Shown here in pieces: positions 9,002 through 17,555 of a DNA stretch of 64,000 nt. Every line of letters begins with the position of its first letter. The first letter of the stretch is position 1. Both the position numbers and the translations under genes were made by a program. Below the pieces are notes generated by a model. The model worked only from the letters and a program-made list of their open reading frames with translations, ran no database searches and had not been told where the DNA came from. Origin of the DNA: Alphaproteobacteria bacterium (GTDB lineage: Bacteria; Myxococcota_A; UBA796; GCA-2862545); contig JACKET010000025.1 in assembly GCA_020632875.1 (NCBI GenBank), positions 3,481 through 67,480 of the forward strand, written 5' to 3'.

Positions 9002-9880
9002 CTACCGCGCGGCGCGGAACGGCTCGACCCGGAAGGCCTCGACGAGGTGGTCGATCACGACCCTGAGCCGCGGCACGTCCTGACGGCCGGCCCGGCACAC
9101 CAGGTGGATCGCGGGCCCCTCGCCCTCCCACCGCTCGAGCACCGGCACGAGCCTCCCCTCGCGCACGGCCTCGTCGGCGACGAAGTCGAAGACGCGGATC
9201 ACGCCCACCCCCGCCACCGCGGCCTGCACGAGCGCATTGCCGTCGCCGATGCGGAGGGACGTGGGCACGGCGACCCCGTCGAGGTCCCACTCCGTGACGC
9301 GCCCGTGTGGACCGAGGAACTTGAGGCACCGGTGCGCGACGAGATCCGCCGGGCGCTTCAGCTCGGGCGCCCGGGCCAGGTAGGCGGGCGCGGCGACCGT
9401 GACCCAGCGGCAGGTCGCGAGCCGGCGGGCCACGAGCGCCGAGTCGTCGAGCGAGCCCATGCGCACCGCGAGATCCGCCTCGTCGGCCGCGAGGCTCAGG
9501 TAGTCGTCGGTGAACGTGCAGGTCACGTCGAGCTCGGGGTGCCGGTCGAGCAGCCGGCCCAGCGCGGCCCCCACGCGCATCCCGAGCACCGGCGACGCCG
9601 TGATGCGCACCTCGCCCCGCACGGCGCCGCTGCTCGCCTGGATGCGGTCGCGCCCGGCCTGCAGGGCGTCGAGTGCGACGCGGCAGTGCTCGAGCCACAC
9701 CTCGCCTTCCGCGGTGAGGCCCACGCGGCGCGAGGTGCGTTCGAGCAGTTGCACGCCGAGCTCCTCCTCGAGCCGCGCCACGGCCTTGCTGATCGCGGCG
9801 GGCGAGACGCCCAGCCGGCGCGCAGCCGCAGAGAAGCTCGCCAGCTCGGCCGTGTGCACGAAGGGCTCGACGTTCAACAT
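9002..9880 (-). CDS. LysR-family transcriptional regulator
   Basis: A 292-residue LTTR. The N-terminal winged helix-turn-helix reads FSAAARRLGVSPAAISKAVARLEEELG, preceded by FVHTAELASF, and the effector-binding domain begins near residue 90 (GEVRITASPVLG). It is divergent from the NADP-binding oxidoreductase gene at 10004 with a 123-bp shared region containing a near-ideal interrupted dyad. The usual LTTR arrangement would have it regulate itself and the divergent gene. The inducer is unknown. Confidence 0.9.
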   Translation of the reverse strand: MLNVEPFVHTAELASFSAAARRLGVSPAAISKAVARLEEELGVQLLERTSRRVGLTAEGEVWLEHCRVALDALQAGRDRIQASSGAVRGEVRITASPVLGMRVGAALGRLLDRHPELDVTCTFTDDYLSLAADEADLAVRMGSLDDSALVARRLATCRWVTVAAPAYLARAPELKRPADLVAHRCLKFLGPHGRVTEWDLDGVAVPTSLRIGDGNALVQAAVAGVGVIRVFDFVADEAVREGRLVPVLERWEGEGPAIHLVCRAGRQDVPRLRVVIDHLVEAFRVEPFRAAR

Positions 9881-9909
9881 GGCGCCATGGCTCCGCTCCG
9901 GGTCTCCCG

Positions 9910-9932
9910 ATCATCTACCACAGGTTGATGAT
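9910..9932. promoter_or_regulatory. Candidate LysR-type operator
   Basis: Perfect 6-bp inverted repeat ATCATC - 11 bp - GATGAT, lying between the divergent LysR gene (start 9880) and the oxidoreductase gene (start 10004). Size and symmetry match LTTR recognition sites (interrupted dyads about 11 bp apart). Binding is inferred, not shown. Confidence 0.55.
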
Positions 9933-9951
9933 TGCATGACGCGGCCCCGCA

Positions 9952-9980
9952 TTGTTGAGCCACACGGCCCACCCTAGATT
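9952..9980 (+). promoter_or_regulatory. Candidate sigma70-type promoter for the oxidoreductase gene
   Basis: TTGTTG at 9952-9957 and TAGATT at 9975-9980 are separated by 17 bp, 24 bp before the ATG at 10004. The boxes match consensus at 3/6 and 4/6 positions. The LysR dyad lies just upstream of the -35, as expected for an activator site. Confidence 0.35.
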
Positions 9981-10003
9981 CGGAACGTCACCTGGAGGTC
10001 CCC

Positions 10004-10648
10004 ATGAAGATCGCAGTCCTCGGCACCGGAGATGTCGGACAGATGCTCGCCAACCGCCTGCTCACGCAGGGGCATGCCGTGCGGCTCGGCTCGCGCAGCA
10101 CGACCAACGACAAGGCGCAGGCCTGGGCGGCCGCTGCGAGCGGCGACGCCGGCGTGGCGACGTTCGCGGACGCGGCGGGCTGGGCGGATCTCGTCATCCT
10201 CGCGGTGTCGGGCGTGCACGCGCTGTCGGTCGTCGATGCGGCGAGCGCCGGGCTCGACGGCAAGGTCGTCGTCGACCTGACCAACCCGCTCGACTTCAGC
10301 AAGGGCTTCCCGCCCACGCTGTTCGTGAGCAACGACGACAGCCTCGGCGAGCAGATCCAGCGGGCCGTGCCGGGCGCGAAGGTCGTGAAGACGCTCAACA
10401 CGCTCGCGAATCCGCTGATGCTGAACCCGGCGCTCCTGTCCGAGCCGACCGACATCCTGCTGTGCGGCGACGACGCCGGCGCGAAGGGCACGGTCGTCGA
10501 GCTGCTCCAGTCCTTCGGCTGGGCCTCGCCCATCGACCTCGGCGACATCACGAACAGCCGCGGCCTCGAAGCGTGGCTGCCCCTGTGGGTGCGGTTGTTC
10601 GGCGCGCTCGGCACGCCGATGTTCAACCTGAAGCTGGTGCGCCAGTAG
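10004..10648 (+). CDS. NADP-binding oxidoreductase (F420-dependent NADP reductase-like fold)
   Basis: A 214-residue protein that begins at once with a Rossmann motif, MKIAVLGTGDVGQMLA, followed by RLGSRS, the basic/Ser segment that typically prefers NADP(H). Family features include VVDLTNPLDF and VVKTLNTLANPLM, seen in F420_oxidored/NADPH-dependent reductases of this fold. A GGAGGT ribosome site precedes the ATG. True F420 dependence is unproven; many homologues outside actinobacteria and archaea reduce other substrates. Likely under control of the divergent LysR protein. Confidence 0.8.
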   Translation: MKIAVLGTGDVGQMLANRLLTQGHAVRLGSRSTTNDKAQAWAAAASGDAGVATFADAAGWADLVILAVSGVHALSVVDAASAGLDGKVVVDLTNPLDFSKGFPPTLFVSNDDSLGEQIQRAVPGAKVVKTLNTLANPLMLNPALLSEPTDILLCGDDAGAKGTVVELLQSFGWASPIDLGDITNSRGLEAWLPLWVRLFGALGTPMFNLKLVRQ

Positions 10649-10651
10649 GCG

Positions 10652-11449
10652 CTACCCGTCCATCCCGAAGAGCGCCTCGTCTTCGAGCGCCGTCGCGACG
10701 GCCTCGAGGACGTCGGAGCGCGTGACGATGCGGATGGCCCCGCCATCCTTGTCGAGCATCGGCAGGCACCCGATGTGCTCCTCGCTCATCCGCGACGCGG
10801 CCTTCTTCAGCGACGAGCCGCGCTCGACGGTCGACAGCTTCGACCCCATGTAGCGCTCGACCGCGGCGCTCTCGCCCTTCCAGCCGGACACCAGATCGCG
10901 CAGCGACACGACGCCCAGCGCGACGCCGTCGTCGGCGACGACGAGGTGCCGGATGCCGAGCGACTTCATCTTCGCGATGGCGTCTCTCGCGCTCGACGAC
11001 GAGCGGACCGTCTGCACCGGGGTCGTCGACGCGTCGTCGACCGTGCGCGAGGCCGGCAGGATGGCGGGTGCCACGCGGACCACGTCGTGCTCGGACAGCA
11101 CGCCCACCACGGCGCCGTCTTCGGTGACGACCGCCGCGCCCTTCCCGCGCATCTCGCGCAGGGCCGTCGCGAGGTCGTCCTCGACGTCGACCACCACGGC
11201 GGGCTTCGCGACGTCGCCGGCCTTCTCGGGGCCGCCCGCGTCGAAGCGGAACCACAGGGCCCCGCCGTCGACCAGCACACCCGCGCCGAACACGCCGCCG
11301 TCGTCGACCAGACCCACGACCGTCGTGCCGTCGACCACGGGCAGGTGCCGGATGCCGAGATCCATCATCTTCACGGCGCAGTCGACCAGGCTCGCCTCGG
11401 AGCCCACGACGACCGGCTGGGAAGTCATCACGTCGCGAACTCGATCCAT
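10652..11449 (-). CDS. Four-CBS-domain protein
   Basis: A 265-residue protein built only of CBS modules: four repeats with the signatures VRDVMTSQPVVV, IRHLPVVDGTTVVGLVD, AVVGVLSEHDVVR, IRHLVVADDGVALGVVSLRDL and IGCLPMLDKDGGA. CBS pairs bind adenosine nucleotides and act as energy sensors. The ATG shares one base with the stop of the upstream CBS gene (TGATG), so the two are probably co-translated. No catalytic or membrane domain is present, so it must act on a partner. The divergent carrier gene at 12230 is one candidate, by proximity only. Confidence 0.85.
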   Translation of the reverse strand: MDRVRDVMTSQPVVVGSEASLVDCAVKMMDLGIRHLPVVDGTTVVGLVDDGGVFGAGVLVDGGALWFRFDAGGPEKAGDVAKPAVVVDVEDDLATALREMRGKGAAVVTEDGAVVGVLSEHDVVRVAPAILPASRTVDDASTTPVQTVRSSSSARDAIAKMKSLGIRHLVVADDGVALGVVSLRDLVSGWKGESAAVERYMGSKLSTVERGSSLKKAASRMSEEHIGCLPMLDKDGGAIRIVTRSDVLEAVATALEDEALFGMDG

Positions 11450-12168
11450 CAGGCCACCTCCGTGGTCGCGAGCACGGCGCGCATCAGGTCGACCCGCGTC
11501 GCGATGCCCGCGAGCATACCGTCCGGCTCGAGAATGGGAATGGCCCCGACCCGGTGCGCGACCATCATCCGCGCCACCTCGCGCAGCGGAGTGCTCCAGG
11601 CGGCCGTCCACGGCGGGCGCGTGACCAGCGTGCCCACGTTCGTGGCGCCGTCGCGACCCTCGAGATCCCGCCAGCTGAGCACGCCTTCGAGCGAGCCGTC
11701 GGCGCGCACCACCGGAAGGTGCCGCACCCACTTGCGGGCGAGCAGGTCGAGGGCCTCGGCGACCGTCGTGTCGGGCCCGACCGTCTCGACGGGGACCGAA
11801 GCGACCGCCTCGACGGTGAGATCCGCGGGGATCCGGTCTTCGGCCGCACGGACCGCGTCGTGCTCGGTGAACACCCCGACGAGCTCGCCGTCGGTGACCC
11901 AGATCGCGTCGTGGCGGGAGCCGCGGAGGCGCTGCAGCGCCTCGTCGAGGGTCGCGTCGACCGGCAGCACGAGCGCCGTGTGCAGCGCCAGGGAGCCCAC
12001 CACCGCGGCCGGATCCGCACGTTGGAGGTCGGTCGTGTGGAGGTAGCCGCGCAGCTCGTCGTCGACGACGGCGAGGTGTCGGAACGACCCGATCCGCTCG
12101 AGAGCCTGCGCCACCGTCGCGGACGGGCTCACCGCCACCGGGTCGGGGGTCATCCATTGAGAGAGCAT
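11449..12168 (-). CDS. CBS-domain protein (four CBS-like repeats)
   Basis: A 239-residue protein with repeated CBS units: MTPDPVAVSPSATVAQAL, ELVGVFTEHDAVRAA, VRHLPVVRADGSLEGVLSWRDL and VGAIPILEPDGMLAGIATRVDL. The ATG at 12168 is chosen because GGAGG lies at a good distance upstream. It is first of a two-gene CBS operon and divergent from the DASS carrier gene with about 60 bp between. It probably binds ATP/AMP-type ligands. Two adjacent four-CBS proteins might heterodimerise (inference). Confidence 0.8.
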   Translation of the reverse strand: MLSQWMTPDPVAVSPSATVAQALERIGSFRHLAVVDDELRGYLHTTDLQRADPAAVVGSLALHTALVLPVDATLDEALQRLRGSRHDAIWVTDGELVGVFTEHDAVRAAEDRIPADLTVEAVASVPVETVGPDTTVAEALDLLARKWVRHLPVVRADGSLEGVLSWRDLEGRDGATNVGTLVTRPPWTAAWSTPLREVARMMVAHRVGAIPILEPDGMLAGIATRVDLMRAVLATTEVA

Positions 12169-12229
12169 CCGGGCCTCCAGCTCGACGTGAATCCCTACTA
12201 CACACGGAGCCCGGAGGATAGCCGGGGCC

Positions 12230-13867
12230 ATGTCGTCCGCACGTCCCGCCTGGTGGATCGCCCTCGCGTTCGCATGTGCGTTCGCGCTCGCGGCGATCGC
12301 GCCTGCCCCGTGGCCCTCCGGCCCCGCGTGGCTGGCGATCACCGGGCCCGACGGGGCCGTCCGGTTCCCCGTCGAGCTCGGAGTGGACGGGGTGGTCGAA
12401 GCGCAGGACGGGGCCTGGCACGCGCGATGGACCCAGCGCGACGGGGCCATCGCGATCGACGTCGAGAACGGCGAGGCACCCCTGCAGCTCGGCGACATCC
12501 GGATCGGGATCGAGCTGACCGACGGGCGGGACGCCCTGATCCCCGCCGTCCACGCGCGGGACGGCGTGCTGCACGCCGAGCGCCGCCTGCCCGTGCGGAG
12601 CGCGCTGGTGCTCGGGCTGCTCGGGCTCGTCGTCGTGCTGTGGCTCAGCGAGACCCTGCCGCTGTGGGTCACGTCGATCGGCATCCCCGTGGTGCTCGTG
12701 GCAGGCGGGATGGCGACGGCCAGCGGTGCGCTCGCGCCGTTCTTCCACCCGATCATCGCGCTGTTCCTCGCCGGGTTCGCCCTGGCCGACGCGCTCTCGC
12801 AGGCGGGCCTCGACCGGCGCGTGGCCCTCGCGCTGGTCGCAGGCGCCGGGGGCCATCCGGCGCGCCTGTTCGCTGCGATGCTCGCGCTCAGCGCGCTGCT
12901 GTCGATGTTCATGAGCAACACGGCCGCAGCCGCGATGCTCGTGCCGATGGCCATCGCCGTGAGCCAGCCGCTCGGGGAGCGGGGCGCGGGCTTCCGGCGC
13001 GCCTCGGTGCTCGGGATCGCCTACGCGGCCACGCTCGGCGGGGTCGGCAGCGCCATCGGGACCCCAGCGAACCCGCTCGCCATCGAGTTCCTCGCGCGCT
13101 CCGGCCGCGACGTGGGCTTCGTGGGCTGGTTCCTGTACGGCCTGCCGATGGTGGCGCTGTTCCTGCCGGTGATCGGGCTGTGGGTGTGGTGGTGGTTCGG
13201 AGCCGCGGCCTCCGGCGGGTTCGAGCTCGGCGCGGCGTCGGGCGATCCGCTGCCCCCGCTCACGCGCCGGGAGCGGCGGGTCTCCGCCGTGTTCGTGCTC
13301 GTCGTGCTCGGCTGGCTCACGGAGTCGCTGCACGGCGTCCATCCGGGGCTCGTGGGGCTCGGCGGGGTCGTGCTGCTGAACGCGCTCGGCTGCTTCGACA
13401 CGGCCGGGCTCGGGCGGCTGGACTGGGGCGCCCTGCTGACCTTCGGCGGCGGCCTGACGCTCGGCGCGACGCTGTCCGACACGGGCACGGCGGACTGGAT
13501 CGCGACGCGCCTCGAGTCCTTCGCCGCGCTCCCGCCGATGGCCGGGGTCGTCGCGGTGGGCGTGCTGGCGCTGGTGCTCACGGCGGTGGCGTCGAACACG
13601 GCCTCGGCGGCGATCCTCATCCCGCTGGCGATCCCGCTCGCGAGCGTGCTGGGCGTCGACCCGGTGCTGCTCGTGATGGTGGTGACCATCGCGTCGTCCA
13701 TCGATTTCGCGCTCGTCATCGGCACGCCGCCCACGATGGTGGCCTACAGCACCGGCGAGGTGACGGCCGGCGAGATCTTCCGCGTCGGCATCGCCCTCGA
13801 CCTGCTCGGCCTGGCGGTGCTGCTCACGGCGGTGGTGGGCTGGTGGACCCTGCTCGGGCTCGTGTGA
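12230..13867 (+). CDS. DASS/SLC13-family sodium-coupled anion transporter with extra N-terminal domain
   Basis: A 545-residue inner-membrane carrier. The hallmark SNT substrate/Na+-binding motifs occur twice, FMSNTAAAAMLVPM near residue 226 and VASNTASAAILIPLA near 453, as in divalent anion:Na+ symporters for dicarboxylates, sulfate or phosphate. The oddity is the N-terminus: one membrane segment (WWIALAFACAFALAAIA) followed by about 85 polar beta-like residues (roughly 30-120) before the transporter core, likely an extracytoplasmic domain. Substrate not determined. Its last 44 bp overlap the convergent small gene. Confidence 0.8.
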   Translation: MSSARPAWWIALAFACAFALAAIAPAPWPSGPAWLAITGPDGAVRFPVELGVDGVVEAQDGAWHARWTQRDGAIAIDVENGEAPLQLGDIRIGIELTDGRDALIPAVHARDGVLHAERRLPVRSALVLGLLGLVVVLWLSETLPLWVTSIGIPVVLVAGGMATASGALAPFFHPIIALFLAGFALADALSQAGLDRRVALALVAGAGGHPARLFAAMLALSALLSMFMSNTAAAAMLVPMAIAVSQPLGERGAGFRRASVLGIAYAATLGGVGSAIGTPANPLAIEFLARSGRDVGFVGWFLYGLPMVALFLPVIGLWVWWWFGAAASGGFELGAASGDPLPPLTRRERRVSAVFVLVVLGWLTESLHGVHPGLVGLGGVVLLNALGCFDTAGLGRLDWGALLTFGGGLTLGATLSDTGTADWIATRLESFAALPPMAGVVAVGVLALVLTAVASNTASAAILIPLAIPLASVLGVDPVLLVMVVTIASSIDFALVIGTPPTMVAYSTGEVTAGEIFRVGIALDLLGLAVLLTAVVGWWTLLGLV

Positions 13868-14207
13868 GCGCGGCCTCGAGCTCCACGACCCCGTCCTCCC
13901 CCACCGCATCGACGAGCGCCGCGTGCAGGGCGTCGACGTGGAGCTGCAGGTCGTGGCCCTCGTCCACGGCGAGGCGGACGAGCTCGCGGGCCGCGAAGAG
14001 CCGCTCGGGCGCGGTGTCGCCGAACCGCTGCCCGATGAGGCGCACGACCATCGACGGCGGGAGCGAGCCGAGCACGCGGAGCTTCATCCCGGCGAGCGCT
14101 TCGAGCTCCGCGTCGATGGCCTCGTCGCGCTGCTCGGCACCGAGCGCGTTCGCGAGGGCCCGCGCGAGCTGGTGGATCTGTTGGAGGAGCCAGTCGGTCC
14201 GATACAT
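13824..14207 (-). CDS. Small helical protein, possibly DUF6483 family
   Basis: A 127-residue protein beginning MYRTDWLLQQIHQLARALA, which resembles the N-terminus of DUF6483-type hypothetical proteins. The rest is predicted helical (tetratricopeptide-like spacing), with a low-complexity tail (STSPPPP). It overlaps the carrier gene tail-to-tail by 44 bp and is divergent from the CPBP-family gene. No function is known. The DUF assignment is from memory of the N-terminal pattern and is tentative; coding status is supported by position and composition. Confidence 0.55.
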   Translation of the reverse strand: MYRTDWLLQQIHQLARALANALGAEQRDEAIDAELEALAGMKLRVLGSLPPSMVVRLIGQRFGDTAPERLFAARELVRLAVDEGHDLQLHVDALHAALVDAVGEDGVVELEAALTRARAGSTSPPPP

Positions 14208-14321
14208 CCCGCGAAGCTGGCCACCGCACGGGAGACGTCAACCCCGCCGTACACGGACGATTCACACCGTTTCGAAGCCGCTGCGACACCCGGGCGCGAG
14301 ACAGGGGCAGGAGGTTCCCCC

Positions 14322-14987
14322 ATGGTCCGCACCCTCGCCCTCACCCACGACCGCTGGGCCCGCAGCGTCGATCCGTACCGCCCGGCGCTCGAGCTCGGCG
14401 CCGTCGCCGTCACGGCCGCGCTGCACCTGGCCTGGCCGCTCACGGAGCTCTCGCGCGCGTTCCTCGTCATCCCGCTGGTGGCGTGGTGGGCGGGGTACCT
14501 CGCGCTGCGCTGGAAGGTCGATCCCGACGCCGTGGCCGCGCTCGGCCTGCGCCGCGAGGGCCTGAAGCAGTCGGCGCTGGCGTGCGCGGCGCTGCTCGCG
14601 GTCGCGGGGCCGGCGATGGTGGGCTGGGGCCTGCTGCACGGCGCCGAGGTGCCGTGGACGACGTGGCTCACGCTGCTCGTCTACCCGGTCTGGGGGCTCG
14701 TCCAGCAGCTGCTCGTCCAGGGGCTGGTGACCGCGAACCTGCGCCGGCTGGCGCCCGCGGCCGTGGCGGTCTTCGTCTCCGCCGCGCTGTTCGGGCTCGT
14801 GCACTGGCCCCACGGCGTGCTGATGGTGGCGACGTTCGCGCTCGGGCTGGTGTTCGGTCCGCTCTACCTGAAGCACCGCAACCTGTGGGCGCTCGGCGTG
14901 GCACACGGCTGGCTCGGCACCCTCATCTACACGTTCGTGCTGATGCGGGACCCGCTCGCCGAGTACCTCACCGGGCTCGCGCTCTGA
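14322..14987 (+). CDS. CPBP-family intramembrane protease homologue with altered catalytic motif
   Basis: A 221-residue multi-pass membrane protein. FGLVHWPHG and HGWLGTL fit motifs 2 and 3 of CPBP (CAAX/bacteriocin-processing) intramembrane proteases. Motif 1, normally EExxxR with the catalytic Glu, reads QQLLVQG (in GLVQQLLVQGL), so both acidic residues and the Arg are replaced. It may be a pseudo-enzyme or a subfamily with a different mechanism. The start was placed at 14322 after GGAGG; an upstream in-frame extension is not hydrophobic. Its stop lies 4 bp from the convergent ppsA stop. Confidence 0.75.
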   Translation: MVRTLALTHDRWARSVDPYRPALELGAVAVTAALHLAWPLTELSRAFLVIPLVAWWAGYLALRWKVDPDAVAALGLRREGLKQSALACAALLAVAGPAMVGWGLLHGAEVPWTTWLTLLVYPVWGLVQQLLVQGLVTANLRRLAPAAVAVFVSAALFGLVHWPHGVLMVATFALGLVFGPLYLKHRNLWALGVAHGWLGTLIYTFVLMRDPLAEYLTGLAL

Positions 14988-14990
14988 CGG

Positions 14991-17384
14991 TCAGGCGCGC
15001 TCGGCCTCGGTGATGACCTTCAGGCCGTGCGGGACCGCGTCCGGCGTGAGGCTCACCGACGAGATGCCCTTCGACACCAGGAACGCCGCGAACGCGGGGT
15101 GATCGGAGGGTGCCTGCCCGCAGATGCCCACCGGGGCGCCCGCTTCGTGCGCCGCGTCGAGGAGCATCGAGACGGCCTTCTGGAGCGCGGGGCCGTCGTC
15201 GTCGAACAGGTGCGCGACCTCCTTCGAGTCGCGATCGACGCCGTACACGAGCTGCGTCAGGTCGTTCGACCCGATCGAGAAGCCGTCGAACAACGCCGCG
15301 AACTCCTTCGCCAGCAGCACGTTCGCCGGGATCTCGGCCATCACCCAGACCTTCAGCCCGCCGCGCCCGCGCTCCAGCCCGCCGGACGCGAGCACGTCGA
15401 GCACGGCCTTCCCCTCCTCCGGGGTCCGGCAGAACGGCACCATCACGTGCAGGTTGTCGAGCCCCATGTCCTCCCGGACGTGCTTGACGGCGGCCACCTC
15501 GAGCAGGAACGCCTCGCGGAACCGCTCGTCGTAGTACCGGGACGCGCCGCGCCACCCGATCATCGGGTTCTCTTCGCGCGGCTCGAGCGCCGCCCCGCCG
15601 AGCAGGCCGGCGTACTCGTTGGTCTTGAAGTCCGAGAAGCGCACGATCACGGGACGCGGGTTGAAAGCGGCAGCGAGCGTCGCCATGCCCTCGGCGAGCA
15701 GGTCGCGGTACCACGCGGACGGTTCCTTGCCGCCACACTTCGCGAGGAGCGCGGCGCGCTCGGCCTCGTCGAGCCGCTCGGGATGCAGGGTCGCCGTCGG
15801 ATGGACGCCGATCCACGACGACAGGATGAACTCCATCCGCGCGAGCCCCACGCCGTCGACCGGCAGGCGCGACAGGTCGAACGCCGTGTCGGGGTCGCCG
15901 GCGTTCACCATGACCTTCGTGCGCAGCGAGACGGGACGCTCGATGGGCACCTCCTCCACCGTGGCATCGATCCGGCCGCGGTACACGCGTCCCGTCGATC
16001 CCTCGGCACAGCTGACCGTCACGTCCCCCTCGCCCGCGAGGGCCCGCATCGCGCCCTCCGCGCCGACGATGGCGGGCAGCCCGTGCTCGCGCGCGACGAT
16101 CGCGGCGTGCGACGTGCGGCCGCCGCGCTCGGTGATGATCGCGGCGCAGCGCTTCATCACCGGCTCCCAGTCGGGGTCGGTGCTCTCCGCCACCAGCACG
16201 TCGCCGTCCTGCACCCGATCCATGTGCTCGGGCCCCTGCACGACGCGCACCGGCCCGAACGCCACCTCCGAGCCCACCGCGAGGCCCTCGATCAGCGGTG
16301 GGCCGCCGGCCGAGACCTGCCAGCGCCGCATCACGAGGTCGCGGTTGCGCGCGTGGACGGTCTCGGGGCGCGCCTGCACGACGTAGAGGTCGCCGGTGAC
16401 GCCGTCCTTCGCCCACTCGATGTCCATCGGCACGTCGCGGCCGGCCTTCCGGGAGAAGTGCTGCTCGATCCGCACGCCCCAGCGGGCGAGGGCGAGCACG
16501 TCCTCGTCGGAGAGCGTCCACTGCGCGCGCCGCTCGGCCGAGACCTCGCGCTCGACGGGGTGCTGGTCGGCGCCGAGCACCATCTCGACGCGCTTGCTGC
16601 CGAGCTGGCGGCGCACGATGGGCGAGAACCCACGCTCGACCGTGCGCTTGTGCACATGGAAGGCGTCGGGGACCACACGCCCCTGCACGACGGTCTCGCC
16701 GAGGCCCCAGGCGCTCGTGACGTACACCACGCCCGGGTGGCCGGAGTCGGGATCGAGGGTGAACAGCACGCCCGAGCAGCCCACGTCCGAGCGCACCATC
16801 TGCTGCACGCCCACCGACAGCGCGACGTCGAGGTGCCGGAACCCGTGCTCGGTGCGGTAGCTGATGGCCCGGGCCGTGAAGAGGCTCGCGAAGCAGCGCC
16901 GCACCGCGTCGACCACGTCGTCGGCGCCGACCACGTAGAGGTACGTCTCCTGCTGGCCCGCGAAGCTCGCGGTCGGCAGATCCTCGGCCGTGGCCGAAGA
17001 GCGCACTGCCGTGGCCGCGTCGTCGACCCCGGCGCGGTGCGACAGCTCCGCGTAGGCGGCGCGGATCCCGAGCTCGAGGTCTTCGGGGAACGCGCCCCCC
17101 AGGATGTGCTCGCGGATGGTGCGCGCCCGTTGCTCGAGGGCGTTCACGTCGCGGGTGTCGAGGCCCTCGAGGGCATCCGCGATGCGCACGACGAGCCCGT
17201 TGTGGTCGAGGAACCGACGGTAGGCGGAGGCCGTGACGGCGAAGCCGCCCGGCACGCGGACCCCGGCGGCCGTCAGCTCGCCGATGAGCTCGCCGAGCGC
17301 GGAGTTCTTGCCCCCCACGAGCGCCACGTCGGAGGAGCGGAGGTTCTCGAACCACAGGATGGGAGCGTTGGGATCAGCGGGCAT
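14991..17384 (-). CDS. ppsA: Phosphoenolpyruvate synthase (pyruvate, water dikinase)
   Basis: A 797-residue enzyme, normal length for PpsA, converting pyruvate + ATP to PEP + AMP + Pi for gluconeogenesis in the cytoplasm. In order: N-terminal ATP-grasp domain (LVGGKNSALGEL; RSSATAEDLPTASFAGQQET), central phosphohistidine domain with GGRTSHAAIVARE (the transferred His), and the C-terminal PEP/pyruvate TIM barrel with FSIGSNDLTQLVYGVDRD and the proton-donor Cys in VGICGQAPSDHP. A strong GGAGGT ribosome site precedes the ATG at 17384. It fits with a decarboxylase pump elsewhere in the window supplying pyruvate (metabolic inference only). Confidence 0.95.
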   Translation of the reverse strand: MPADPNAPILWFENLRSSDVALVGGKNSALGELIGELTAAGVRVPGGFAVTASAYRRFLDHNGLVVRIADALEGLDTRDVNALEQRARTIREHILGGAFPEDLELGIRAAYAELSHRAGVDDAATAVRSSATAEDLPTASFAGQQETYLYVVGADDVVDAVRRCFASLFTARAISYRTEHGFRHLDVALSVGVQQMVRSDVGCSGVLFTLDPDSGHPGVVYVTSAWGLGETVVQGRVVPDAFHVHKRTVERGFSPIVRRQLGSKRVEMVLGADQHPVEREVSAERRAQWTLSDEDVLALARWGVRIEQHFSRKAGRDVPMDIEWAKDGVTGDLYVVQARPETVHARNRDLVMRRWQVSAGGPPLIEGLAVGSEVAFGPVRVVQGPEHMDRVQDGDVLVAESTDPDWEPVMKRCAAIITERGGRTSHAAIVAREHGLPAIVGAEGAMRALAGEGDVTVSCAEGSTGRVYRGRIDATVEEVPIERPVSLRTKVMVNAGDPDTAFDLSRLPVDGVGLARMEFILSSWIGVHPTATLHPERLDEAERAALLAKCGGKEPSAWYRDLLAEGMATLAAAFNPRPVIVRFSDFKTNEYAGLLGGAALEPREENPMIGWRGASRYYDERFREAFLLEVAAVKHVREDMGLDNLHVMVPFCRTPEEGKAVLDVLASGGLERGRGGLKVWVMAEIPANVLLAKEFAALFDGFSIGSNDLTQLVYGVDRDSKEVAHLFDDDGPALQKAVSMLLDAAHEAGAPVGICGQAPSDHPAFAAFLVSKGISSVSLTPDAVPHGLKVITEAERA

Positions 17385-17555
17385 GGGGGACCTCCGTACG
17401 CCGGGGCGCAGGTGCACGGCCCGTGCCAGTCGATACCCCGACGGGGCCTCGCGCACACGGTTCCTCCAGGTACGCCCTCGGATGACGCGTTGGCGCGACC
17501 GCGATGGATCGCATAGACGCGCGGCGTTCTGTCCGTTCTGTCTCTGGAGGACCGT

